A DNA stretch of 63,341 nt from Shewanella sp. TC10 (GTDB lineage Bacteria; Pseudomonadota; Gammaproteobacteria; Enterobacterales; Shewanellaceae), in assembly GCF_009663145.1 (NCBI RefSeq), contig NZ_VKHR01000026.1:64-63404 (forward strand). Direction: 5' to 3'. Position 1 is the stretch's first letter. The number at the start of each line of letters is the position of its first letter. A program made the translations under genes and the position numbers. The notes beneath the pieces were generated by a model that searched no databases, was not told the DNA's origin, and saw nothing but the letters and a program-made list of their open reading frames with translations. Of this stretch, positions 53,406-61,817 are shown piece after piece.

Positions 53406-55234
53406 TGTCTGCTTTTGAAACATACTGTAGCGATATAGTAAAAGAATATGTGCAAACGGTATTAATTATAGATGATGGTGCGGGATTACAAAAAAAACAG
53501 CAAATAGTGAATGATGCTGATATCCAAGACCCGGATGATGATATACAAGACCCTTTGATTACGGCGGAAGCTCCTCTTGTTACAAAGTTAGAAGGTGACC
53601 AAGATGATGACATCGGCGAAGAAGAAAGCAGCCACCCGCTTCGAACTCTTGAGCTAACAAACGCTTTTTATGATTTAGGCATCGTGGCAGGATTATTCCA
53701 ACCTCAAATTACTAATGGTGATGATCCTGACTTATTCGCTAATAGTGTAAAGTCAGCTTCTGCAACAGCTGACATTATAGTGTTGGACTGGATGCTTAGT
53801 GAGCATGATACCAGATATAGTAAAGCGTTAGTTAAACAAATATTAAAGCAGGATAGCATCTCCGGTGGCCGACTTCGAACCATTGTTATATATACTGGAG
53901 AGCCTGCATTAAATAATTTAAGAGATGAGCTTTGGGATTATTTGGCAGATACTAATCTGGACAATTCATTGGATTTTGAAATTAGCTCTGAAAATTTAAA
54001 TATTGTTTTTTATAATAAAATTGATTCAATTAATGGACTTAGACCTGTATCAGAAGAAGAGCTGCCAAATACAGCTATTAAGGAATTTGCTACTCTAGTT
54101 AATGGGCTAGTCCCCGCTTTTGCAATGAAAGCTGCAGCTACAATTCGTCATAGTACGGGAAAAATAACAACACGATTCGGTTCTGAACTTGATACTGGTT
54201 ATTTATCTCATAGGGTTCTATTACCTAACCCTGCTGACTCGGAAGTTTTTATGCTTGAAAACTTTGTCTCATATATTCGTAGTGTATTAGCAATTTCTCA
54301 AGTAGACCGGGCAACTTTAGGTGAAAAAATTGTAGAGTCTTGGATAACACATAATGAAAATCACTTATCAAAAAAGATCCTGTTTAAAGATAAATGCTAT
54401 TCAATATCTAACAATGGTTTAAAGGATCTAGCAAAAAATGGCTTTGAAAAAGATTTAGCCAGAGTTATTTCTAATAATACTCCAGATGATATATCAGGCT
54501 CTTTTACTGATCCGACTAAAGCATGTTTTGAGCAAGCTATATCCATTTTTGATTTTCATGAGGGTACCAGCAGCCAAGAATCATCAATAGCTCTATCTAT
54601 TCTGACTTCATTTAGAAGAACATATAAAGACGTTGAAGGACTCCAAAAACCATATTTAACACAGGGTTCATTAGTTTATTCGGTAAAAAGTAACCAGTTT
54701 CTATTATGTGTAACACCAAAGTGTGACACGGCTAGAGTTGACGGCTCTTCTAAATTTTCTTTTGCCATACTAGAAAGGAAATTAATCGATAAAAAATTCG
54801 ATTTAATTGTTCCACTTATGAATGAAGTCTCAGACTATATTAAAACTGCACTAGCTTCAAAGTCTGAATCTTTAGTTGGTGAGATCATTGACTTTCAGTT
54901 AGTGAGAACTGGGCCCTTTATTCGACACTCCGCCCACGAAAAATTAGATAATATAAAGAAACTTTTAGATTTTGAAGACAGGGTTTGTTTAAGCACATCA
55001 GATAAGTTTTACAAATTAGAGCATATTGATTTTAGTAGTGATTCTAATCGAAGAGTTAACACAAATATGACAGAAGATGGAAACTTAGCTTTTTGGGATA
55101 ACGAGATTAATGAATATATATGGTTAGGTGACCTAGAAGATTTAGACTCCCAAAAGCGAGTTAGTAAACTGGTTGGTAATCTAAATAGAATAGGAAATGA
55201 TGAAGTAGAATGGCTCAGGAGAAGAAATACTTGA
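53405..55234 (+). CDS. Receiver-domain protein with long uncharacterised C-terminus
   Basis: 609 residues. A receiver-like fold is visible: beta-1 QTVLIIDDGAG with the acidic pair D23-D24, beta-3 ADIIVLDWML with phosphoacceptor-type D128, beta-4 RTIVIYTGEP with T164. An acidic insert (about 36-75, rich in Asp/Glu) separates beta-1 from the next helix, and the spacing D24 to D128 is much longer than in CheY (about 40-45). Residues 180-609 match nothing I recognise: no helix-turn-helix, no nuclease motif. It resembles the divergent 'response receiver' domains seen in bacterial conflict systems. Start overlaps the ATPase stop (TAATG), so the two are translationally coupled and probably stoichiometric. 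Convergent with the endonuclease gene with an 18-bp gap. Confidence 0.75.
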   Translation: MSAFETYCSDIVKEYVQTVLIIDDGAGLQKKQQIVNDADIQDPDDDIQDPLITAEAPLVTKLEGDQDDDIGEEESSHPLRTLELTNAFYDLGIVAGLFQPQITNGDDPDLFANSVKSASATADIIVLDWMLSEHDTRYSKALVKQILKQDSISGGRLRTIVIYTGEPALNNLRDELWDYLADTNLDNSLDFEISSENLNIVFYNKIDSINGLRPVSEEELPNTAIKEFATLVNGLVPAFAMKAAATIRHSTGKITTRFGSELDTGYLSHRVLLPNPADSEVFMLENFVSYIRSVLAISQVDRATLGEKIVESWITHNENHLSKKILFKDKCYSISNNGLKDLAKNGFEKDLARVISNNTPDDISGSFTDPTKACFEQAISIFDFHEGTSSQESSIALSILTSFRRTYKDVEGLQKPYLTQGSLVYSVKSNQFLLCVTPKCDTARVDGSSKFSFAILERKLIDKKFDLIVPLMNEVSDYIKTALASKSESLVGEIIDFQLVRTGPFIRHSAHEKLDNIKKLLDFEDRVCLSTSDKFYKLEHIDFSSDSNRRVNTNMTEDGNLAFWDNEINEYIWLGDLEDLDSQKRVSKLVGNLNRIGNDEVEWLRRRNT

Positions 55235-55252
55235 TTTAATTAAGATGTTTAA

Positions 55253-56551
55253 CTAGCAATTCAAAATCTCTTCAGCTTGCCTCTGCTTTAGTCGCGATGG
55301 ATAGTCTTTGTCCATCGCAATTAAAAAGTCATTCACATTCCCAAACCCTTCACTCTCATAGACAATTTTAGCCACTTCTTCTGCCACTCTACGACCATGG
55401 ATCAAAATGATAGGATATTTGTCTTCAATCACTTCCCGCTGTACCGAATCAGAGAAATAGCTTGTCGTCACATAGACACCTAGCCAGCCACGCTTTAGGC
55501 GAGCAACCGTACGGGCAATATGATTACCGCCAGTTGGCGAATTTAATGCTTCACACTTTGCTTGGCCTAGTACAATCAACTCAACTTTGGAAAACCCACT
55601 GCCTAATATGACTTTACCAATAAAGTCTGCACCACCATCACTGGAGCCTTGTGTAACCCAACCTTTTTGATAAATACCATGTTCATTATCAATAACTCGG
55701 GCCGCAATAATTTCTGCCAAAGCTTCAAATCGGTGCTTTTTATTAGCGTAATAACTATAAATTTCATTCAGTACACGGTCAGAATCAGATCCCGCTATAG
55801 GCTTTTGATTTTCTGTTTTTTCAAGACTTAACTTAGACACTCTGCGACGTAGTTTATTAAGTGAATTACTGCCCTCCGTTAGCCATTTTCGCCAACTGCG
55901 AGGGGCCATCTTATTGGTCATATTGAGTGAAAACCCTACTTTACGTCGCTCATTAACCCAACCCCATTCAAATACTTCATGTTCATTGGCAATGCAGAGC
56001 ACAGTGAAATCAAAAGCATAATTTGTAAAAGTTCTTTGTAATTTATTATCCCACTGGGTGACTAATTCAACTGAATTTATAATGCCTAATCCATGAAACT
56101 GAGGAAATCCTTTGGCAATACCATCAATAACTGTGCGCTTAAAGAATAAAATAGGAGGGGTTAATTTTCTTTCTTCAATCGAGTGGGAATGCGATAACCG
56201 AAAAGCTTCCAATAATGCTTTATTACCTAATGCTGTAGCAGGATCTTTACCAGGCTCTTTATTGTCACCAAAGTAGCGAATATGACCGTTATCCACATCA
56301 TAGAAATCCTCCCAAGGTGTTTCTGCCGACCCTTTCTTATTTGGACTACTAGAGATGAGGATAGCTGGGCGAACTAACTCACCAGAGCTAGATTTAATTT
56401 TAGCTGAAGGGTTAATGCCCTTTTCAAGCTGCAACCTTTTTGATTCTGCGGAATTAGTTAAAAAATGGAAATTTAAAAAACCACCTTCATACATATTTTT
56501 AATACAAGCAGGCTTTTTATACCTCAGTACATCACCAATTTTTATTTCCAT
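55253..56551 (-). CDS. Mrr-type restriction endonuclease with AspBHI-like N-terminus
   Basis: 432 residues. N-terminal half contains WEDFYDVDNGHIRYFGDNKEPGKDP (80-104) and GNKALLEAF, resembling the DNA-recognition domain of AspBHI-type, 5-methylcytosine-dependent enzymes. The C-terminal Mrr-like PD-(D/E)xK nuclease has FEALAEIIAARV (E276), the catalytic GGADF (D309) and QAK (Q330-K332), all intact. It is read against the other cassette genes and has its own upstream region. If modification-dependent, it would cut DNA carrying foreign 5mC; if a cognate partner of the methyltransferase, it would cut unmodified DNA. The sequence does not decide. Confidence 0.75.
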   Translation of the reverse strand: MEIKIGDVLRYKKPACIKNMYEGGFLNFHFLTNSAESKRLQLEKGINPSAKIKSSSGELVRPAILISSSPNKKGSAETPWEDFYDVDNGHIRYFGDNKEPGKDPATALGNKALLEAFRLSHSHSIEERKLTPPILFFKRTVIDGIAKGFPQFHGLGIINSVELVTQWDNKLQRTFTNYAFDFTVLCIANEHEVFEWGWVNERRKVGFSLNMTNKMAPRSWRKWLTEGSNSLNKLRRRVSKLSLEKTENQKPIAGSDSDRVLNEIYSYYANKKHRFEALAEIIAARVIDNEHGIYQKGWVTQGSSDGGADFIGKVILGSGFSKVELIVLGQAKCEALNSPTGGNHIARTVARLKRGWLGVYVTTSYFSDSVQREVIEDKYPIILIHGRRVAEEVAKIVYESEGFGNVNDFLIAMDKDYPSRLKQRQAEEILNC

Positions 56552-56658
56552 TTAGCTTACTCACTACAAAGCCACATTAAGAACTATATTACAGCGAAGG
56601 ATACACAACACAATGTTATTGTTGTACTTTATTGATAGTAATCAAGAGGGTGTAATAT

Positions 56659-57003
56659 ATGACTAAAGCAGAAGCTTTGAGTTTTGCAAATGCAAACTTT
56701 AATGAGCAGTTTACAAATAGGAATACGCATTTCGCTAAAGAGAATGCGACAAAGCCAGTTTGGTGGCTTGAGATACCTATAGAAAAAATTCATGATTCAA
56801 CACATTCTGAAATCCACCTACTTTTAAATAAAGATGGGTCACTGTTCTGGCTCCGAGTCAGCACATCATTTCTTAGAAACCACCAAAGTGGTTTCAAAAT
56901 TCGCTCTGACAAAAGTGTCATTTGTTTGGAGCTTGATACCTCAACATTCAAAAATGATGTTGGTTCAGAAAAGCTATCATTTTTTCAATTCCTACAAAAC
57001 TAA
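56659..57003 (+). CDS. Small protein of unknown function next to the endonuclease
   Basis: 114 residues, not recognised. ATG 56659 has AAGAGGG eight bases upstream. No signal peptide or membrane segment. It contains KPVWWLEIPIEKI and GSLFWLRVSTSFLRNHQSGFKIRSDKSVICLELD, a compact alpha/beta-looking small protein. Divergent from the endonuclease gene (108 bp apart), it may be an accessory of the cassette (for example an inhibitor), but this rests on position alone. Confidence 0.6.
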   Translation: MTKAEALSFANANFNEQFTNRNTHFAKENATKPVWWLEIPIEKIHDSTHSEIHLLLNKDGSLFWLRVSTSFLRNHQSGFKIRSDKSVICLELDTSTFKNDVGSEKLSFFQFLQN

Positions 57004-57110
57004 GAAACTGTAAGTTATATTGATTTTTAGATATCACCGAAACTTTAACAGTATAATTTTATAATTGTTTATATTTACTTGGTTTCACCATTAATCGGAA
57101 AGGATTTCCT

Positions 57111-57743
57111 GTGAACACATCTCTTAACCGCATTGCGGTTTTCAGTGCTTTTTCAGCACTGGCTTTTATGCCAATCACGTCTCAAGCAACTGCACAAGAC
57201 AAGCAAGCTTTATTACTTGAGTGGATGCAAGGCCACTTTGATAGCGAGCAGCAATCTATCAGTGATAAAGATTTTTTTAATATCCACCTCAATATGGTGC
57301 AAATTTGGCCAGAGGATAAATCCACTTGGCTTTATGTTGAACAAGCCGCTGCAACACATTTAGATAAACCATACAGGCAGCGTGTTTATGAGGTCACAGC
57401 ACTATCAGCAACTGAGTTTGCGAGTAAAGTGTATACCTTTGAAAACGATAAAAGCTTCGCAGGCGTTTATAAAAATGATGCTCCTCTGAGCGAGCTAACA
57501 CCTAAAGACTTAACTGAAAAGTCAGGCTGTACTGTTTTTTTAACTTGGTCTGATAAGTCACAATCTTTTGCAGGTTCTACTGATGAGAAAAGCTGTTTAA
57601 GTCAGCTACGCGGCGCAAGTTATGCCACTTCTGAAGTTACGGTGACTAAAGACAGTATTGTCAGCTGGGATCGCGGTTATGACAGTAACGATAAACAAGT
57701 GTGGGGCGCTGAAAAAGCGGGCTATATTTTCTTGAAAGAGTAA
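57111..57743 (+). CDS. Secreted CpeT/CpcT-family protein
   Basis: 210 residues, GTG start with AAGGAT five bases upstream. Signal peptide (about residues 1-28, ending TSQATA). The core LEWMQGHFDSEQQSISDKDFFNIHLNMVQIWPE, WLYVEQAAATHLDKPYRQRVYEV and GCTVFLTWSDKSQSFAGSTD is the CpeT/CpcT family, whose cyanobacterial members are phycobilin lyases. No phycobiliprotein is expected here, so the ligand must differ (perhaps another tetrapyrrole or hydrophobic ligand). Cysteines are present at two places (SGCTVF, EKSCLSQL). Confidence 0.8.
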   Translation: MNTSLNRIAVFSAFSALAFMPITSQATAQDKQALLLEWMQGHFDSEQQSISDKDFFNIHLNMVQIWPEDKSTWLYVEQAAATHLDKPYRQRVYEVTALSATEFASKVYTFENDKSFAGVYKNDAPLSELTPKDLTEKSGCTVFLTWSDKSQSFAGSTDEKSCLSQLRGASYATSEVTVTKDSIVSWDRGYDSNDKQVWGAEKAGYIFLKE

Positions 57744-57761
57744 ATAGCCTGAATAAAATTA

Positions 57762-57806
57762 AGTTGAAGCCGCGCACCTTATCAGTCTGCGTGGTTTCAA
57801 CTTTTA
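57762..57806 (+). terminator. Terminator after the CpeT-like gene
   Basis: AGTTGAAGCCGCGCA (57762-57776) pairs with TGCGTGGTTTCAACT (57788-57802) with two G-U pairs, followed by TTTT. Confidence 0.7.
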
Positions 57807-57948
57807 AGCTTCAAAACCTTTCCCAATCCCCCCAATTGACTCTTTTAAAATAAAAAACACTGGTCAAAGCTGACTTAATCAATAGCTATGATAAAGTGAG
57901 TTATCTAGCTGATTTTGTCGTTAAGTTGCCGTTTTTTAAGAGGGTGTT

Positions 57949-58815
57949 GTGGATAAACTGAATATCGTCATCGACTTTTTACTGGCCCATAAGTTTTTAC
58001 TTACAGTGTTAGTCATTATGCTCATTTCACTGACTAAGCGTTTAATTGTCTCGAAAATTCGTGGTGATGTGGCGTTTTTAAGTGAAGGTCAGCGAAAGTG
58101 GATGTCACGCACCAAAAACAGTAGTTTCATCATTATTGTGGTGATTTTGTTTCTGCTTTGGCAAACCGAAATCAGTAAATTTGCCCTGTCAGTAACTGCG
58201 ATTGCAATTGCCTTTGTGGTGGCTTCCAAAGAAATTATCTTATGTTTTACTGGCTCGATTCAGCGGGCGAGTTCACGCTCATTTGTGATTGGCGATTGGA
58301 TTGAAGTGGGTAAGCTTTGTGGCGAGGTCATTGAGCACAACTTGATGGCGACGGTGATCCAAGAAATCGACTTACACCATGGCCAGTATCACTACACAGG
58401 TAAAACAGTCACCTTCCCTAACAGCATGTTTTTTAGCTATGCGGTTAAGAACTTAAACTTTATGAAACGCTATGTTTACCATAGCTTTAATATCACTGTG
58501 ACTGAGTTTGTTAACTTGTATCCGCTATTCCCTGATTTAGTGAAAAAAATAGACGCTCACTGCGAAGACTTTATTGAAGTGGCTCATCGTTATAATAGCG
58601 TGATTGAGAAACATGCTGGCGTTGACTTACCAGGGCCAGAACCCCATATCCATATTCATAGTGGCCCTGCAGGTGAGCAGGTAGTGCACATTATGATTTT
58701 TTGCCCAACAGAGCGCGCAACCCACCTTGAGCAACATATTCGAGAAGACTTTATGGTGGCTTATCACCAAACCTTTGGCGATAACGCTACAGCCAACTCG
58801 TCAGTGTCACACTAG
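57949..58815 (+). CDS. MscS-family mechanosensitive channel protein
   Basis: 288 residues, GTG start with AGAGGG just upstream. Three hydrophobic segments (about 8-26, 55-70, 72-98) followed by the MscS pore/beta signature FALSVTAIAIAFVVASKEIILCFTGSIQR, SFVIGDWIEVGKLCGEVIEHNL and GKTVTFPNSMFFSYAVKNLNF. It is short, resembling YbdG-type small MscS homologues without an extra N-terminal domain. The C-terminal part has a His-rich stretch PHIHIHSGPAG, unusual for the family. Confidence 0.88.
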   Translation: MDKLNIVIDFLLAHKFLLTVLVIMLISLTKRLIVSKIRGDVAFLSEGQRKWMSRTKNSSFIIIVVILFLLWQTEISKFALSVTAIAIAFVVASKEIILCFTGSIQRASSRSFVIGDWIEVGKLCGEVIEHNLMATVIQEIDLHHGQYHYTGKTVTFPNSMFFSYAVKNLNFMKRYVYHSFNITVTEFVNLYPLFPDLVKKIDAHCEDFIEVAHRYNSVIEKHAGVDLPGPEPHIHIHSGPAGEQVVHIMIFCPTERATHLEQHIREDFMVAYHQTFGDNATANSSVSH

Positions 58816-58859
58816 AGTTAACATTAAGAGCCAAATCTAAAGTCACATCAAGAATCACG

Positions 58860-58976
58860 ACATTAATGGCCTCAAACTGAGGCCATTAATGTTGAATTGA
58901 TTTAAGACGCCGATATTAGATTTAGTATCGAAATATCGCCCCTCAACCAAGCGATGAATCGTTAATTCATCGCTTG
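58860..58976. repeat. Two strong perfect hairpins between the MscS-type gene and the amidohydrolase gene
   Basis: First: ACATTAATGGCCTCA (58860-58874) with its exact complement 58878-58892, 15 bp stem, 3-base loop. Second: CAAGCGATGAAT (58948-58959) with ATTCATCGCTTG (58965-58976), 12 bp stem, 5-base loop. Neither ends in a T-run. The first is the likely end of the upstream transcript. The remaining 58977-59254 holds no gene that I see. Confidence 0.7.
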
Positions 58977-59254
58977 CTTCATTTTAGTATTCCGATTTAC
59001 CACTCTGCTTAATTTCAGCCTTTTCCCATGCCTTAACATACTAGATTGCGTCTAAAAGATAGGCTGATGAACTGGATAAAAACAGCATCCACACTATTAT
59101 TGAAATGACATAAACATCAATTTGAGCTCAATAGCATTGAGCGTTGTTAAAGATATCAACGCTGAAATCACTATAGGTTAAATCCCGAACTCGGTGACTT
59201 AACTAGCCTATTTATTTCAACATTGGATTCAGCCTTAAAAGGAGTACATCAACG

Positions 59255-60820
59255 ATGAGAAAAAGAGCCTCACTAGTCTCGACAGCTACAGCGTTAAGCC
59301 TAGGTTTATTCTCACCATTTGTTTTGGCGGCAAATTTTGATCTGGTGATCTTAAATGGTCGGGTGATTGACCCTGAAACCAAATATGATGCTATTGCCAA
59401 CGTCGGCATTAAAGATAATAAAATTGTTTCCGTCACCACAGACAGTATCACTGGCAATAAAGTCATTGATGCCACGGGTAAAGTGGTGGCGCCAGGATTT
59501 ATCGATGTGCACGCCCATGGACAGAATCTTGGTGACTATCGAATGCAGGCAATGCAGGGTGTCACCACCATGCTGGAACTTGAATCAGGTATTTTGCCTA
59601 TCAGCGACTGGTATGCGGCCCAAGGTAGTAAAGGGTTACCACTGAACTATGGCGCAGCTGCAGGTTGGACATATGCACGTATTGCAACCTTTTCAGATAC
59701 CAAGCCTGTTGCAAGTATCGGATACTTTCAAAAGGCTCAATCTCGTAGCGATTGGAAAATGGATATTGCAACGCCCGCTCAAGAAAGCCAGATAATGGAC
59801 TATATCCAACAAGGGCTTGATGAAGGTGGATTAGGCATTGGTATTAACGCAGGTTATGCGCCAGGGCATGGCCAGAAAGAATACTTTAAGTTATCAGAGC
59901 TCGCTGCTGAGCAAAATGTAGCGACTTATACCCATGTCAGATATGCCAGTAATGCTGAACCTCAAAGTTCATTTGAAGCAGTAAAAGAGCTAGTCGGTAA
60001 TGCGGCAATTACTGGTGCACACATGCATATTTGCCACATTAACAGTACCTCATTAAAAGACATCGACACTATTTTGCCTATGGTTAACCAAGCCCAAGAA
60101 AGAGGCATTAATGTCACTATTGGTGCTTACCCTTGGGGCGCTGCCAGTACCGTTGTTGGCGCAGCAATGTTTAGCGGTGAGCATTGGCGTGAAAATATGG
60201 GCTCGACGGCTGAAAACTTCCAGCTAGGTAAAGATCGCATGACAGAAGAACAGCTGGCAGATTACCAAGCAAACAAACCAGGTACCTTTATTGTATGGCA
60301 CTTTTTAGATGAAAATAATAAAGATGACTTGGCCAAACTTGATGCATCAATTCTCAACCCTAATGTGTTAATTGAATCAGACGAAATGTTCTGGATGCAC
60401 ATTGATGAAGAAGGCCATATTAGTAACTATGAGGGTGACGAGTGGCCATTACCAAAAGACTTATTCTCCCATCCTCGCTCAAACGGTACCTTTGCCAAAG
60501 TATTAAGAGTCTATGTACGCGAACGTGGTTTACTTTCCATGTCTGAGGCAATACGTAAAATGAGCTTAATGCCAGCCCAACTATTAGAGGATTTTGTGCC
60601 TCAAATGAAGCGTAAAGGACGTATTCAAAATAATATGGACGCTGATATTGTGGTATTTGACCCAGACACGATTGCTGATGTCGGCACTTATCAAGATCCT
60701 AATCACCCTGCTGTTGGTGTTCATTGGTTATTGGTAAATGGCCAAGTGGTGGTGAACAACACTGAGTTAGATACCCAAGTCCAAGCAGGCGAAGCCATTA
60801 GACGTGAACAGAAAAGATAA
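59255..60820 (+). CDS. Secreted amidohydrolase of the D-aminoacylase type
   Basis: 521 residues with a signal peptide (MRKRASLVSTATALSLGLFSPFVLA). Amidohydrolase fold: FDLVILNGRVIDPETKYDA at the N-terminus, the first metal-site motif APGFIDVHAHGQ, a Glu in MLELESG where related enzymes have a Cys ligand, then THVRYA, AHMHICHINSTS and ESDEMFW. The C-terminus ADIVVFDPDTIADVGTYQDPNHPAVGVHWLLVNGQVV is that of N-acyl-D-amino-acid deacylases. AAGGAG precedes the ATG. Periplasmic location suggests scavenging of D-amino acid derivatives or peptidoglycan fragments, but the substrate is not determined. Confidence 0.85.
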   Translation: MRKRASLVSTATALSLGLFSPFVLAANFDLVILNGRVIDPETKYDAIANVGIKDNKIVSVTTDSITGNKVIDATGKVVAPGFIDVHAHGQNLGDYRMQAMQGVTTMLELESGILPISDWYAAQGSKGLPLNYGAAAGWTYARIATFSDTKPVASIGYFQKAQSRSDWKMDIATPAQESQIMDYIQQGLDEGGLGIGINAGYAPGHGQKEYFKLSELAAEQNVATYTHVRYASNAEPQSSFEAVKELVGNAAITGAHMHICHINSTSLKDIDTILPMVNQAQERGINVTIGAYPWGAASTVVGAAMFSGEHWRENMGSTAENFQLGKDRMTEEQLADYQANKPGTFIVWHFLDENNKDDLAKLDASILNPNVLIESDEMFWMHIDEEGHISNYEGDEWPLPKDLFSHPRSNGTFAKVLRVYVRERGLLSMSEAIRKMSLMPAQLLEDFVPQMKRKGRIQNNMDADIVVFDPDTIADVGTYQDPNHPAVGVHWLLVNGQVVVNNTELDTQVQAGEAIRREQKR

Positions 60821-60867
60821 TCTGAATTTGTAGTAAATCTATAAATTAATCACTTTAAGGTTAATCG

Positions 60868-60906
60868 TTAAGACTAGTTGTTAAGACTAAAGATTAAGAC
60901 TAGGCG
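60868..60906. repeat. Three 13-bp tandem units downstream of the amidohydrolase gene
   Basis: Units at 60868, 60881 and 60894 share TTAAGACTA; the array begins 48 bp after the stop codon. Confidence 0.75.
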
Positions 60907-60920
60907 CCAACAGTAATAAT

Positions 60921-60954
60921 AAAGGCCCACGATAATGGTTTATCGTGGGCCTTT
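60921..60954. terminator. Bidirectional terminator between the amidohydrolase gene and yjjG
   Basis: AAAGGCCCACGATAA pairs with TTATCGTGGGCCTTT (15-bp stem, short loop), T-run on the plus strand and TTTATTATT on the minus strand. Confidence 0.85.
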
Positions 60955-61056
60955 TGTTTCAACTAAATAAGAGAATAACTATTTAGGAATGATTTGATCT
61001 GCAAGCTTAATTAAGTCTGGCGCAGAATAAAAGGTGCACCATTAACTCATGCTGCG

Positions 61057-61734
61057 TTACTTGGCGTGCAATACATCATGTAGCTGATGCAAGTCTTTCA
61101 CTTCAAACGTCGGCTTAATGCCATCCACTACATCTTTGCCGTGATGGTTTAGCCAGCAAGTATCAATGCCAGCGTTAACTCCGCCTAAGATATCTGAATG
61201 AAGGTTATCACCCACCATCAATACCGTGTTTTTATCTGGATTACCCATGAGCTCAAAAGTGTGCTCAAAAATGCTCACATCGGGCTTCGCTTTGCCAAAT
61301 TGCTCTGAAATTACAACATGTTCAAATGAAGACTTAAAACCTGTGCGCTCCAGGCGTACATTTTGCAGTTCAGTCAAACCGTTAGTGATAATGCCTAGGT
61401 TCGCTTTACCCTCTAAGCTTGATACCAGTTTTTTCGCCCCTGGCAGCGGTTGACAAATATCGGCCATGGCGGCTAAAAAGTCACTGTTTAAACGCTTAGT
61501 GGTTACGCCAAGTTTTTGCGCCCAATGTAAAAAGCGAGTGTGCTGCAACTCAGCAGCATCAATTAACCCTTGCTGGTAATCAAGCCATAGCTGTTTGTTT
61601 ACCGACTGATAAAACGCGAAATCAGTGGTATCAAAGTCGATATCAAAACGGGAAAACATCAGCTTTAACCCTGCAAAAATATCAAAATCAAACAAGGTTT
61701 CGTCGGCGTCAAACAATATCCATTGGTACTTCAT
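61057..61734 (-). CDS. yjjG: YjjG-family pyrimidine 5'-nucleotidase (HAD superfamily)
   Basis: 225 residues. HAD motif I WILFDADETLFD with the nucleophile and acid aspartates, motif II GIITNGLTELQ, motif III GKAKPDVSIF and motif IV VGDNLHSDILGG. YjjG dephosphorylates dUMP, dTMP and UMP and protects against non-canonical pyrimidines. Single gene, terminated at the shared hairpin. Confidence 0.92.
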   Translation of the reverse strand: MKYQWILFDADETLFDFDIFAGLKLMFSRFDIDFDTTDFAFYQSVNKQLWLDYQQGLIDAAELQHTRFLHWAQKLGVTTKRLNSDFLAAMADICQPLPGAKKLVSSLEGKANLGIITNGLTELQNVRLERTGFKSSFEHVVISEQFGKAKPDVSIFEHTFELMGNPDKNTVLMVGDNLHSDILGGVNAGIDTCWLNHHGKDVVDGIKPTFEVKDLHQLHDVLHAK

Positions 61735-61817
61735 TGCTAGCCCTTATCTGTTTCATTAAAAATCAGCTGGATAATAATGTCCTACCTGCTTACTGCCTAT
61801 TTAATTAACGTTAATCT

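Noticed and set aside
49150..57003. Search for vsr repair endonuclease or a controller (C) protein gene in the island
   Set aside because: Neither is recognisable; the only small gene (56659-57003) lacks helix-turn-helix and Vsr motifs.
48960..57110. Integrase or transposase genes and attachment-site repeats bordering the island
   Set aside because: I saw no such gene and no convincing direct repeat shared by the two borders, so the insertion mechanism is left open.
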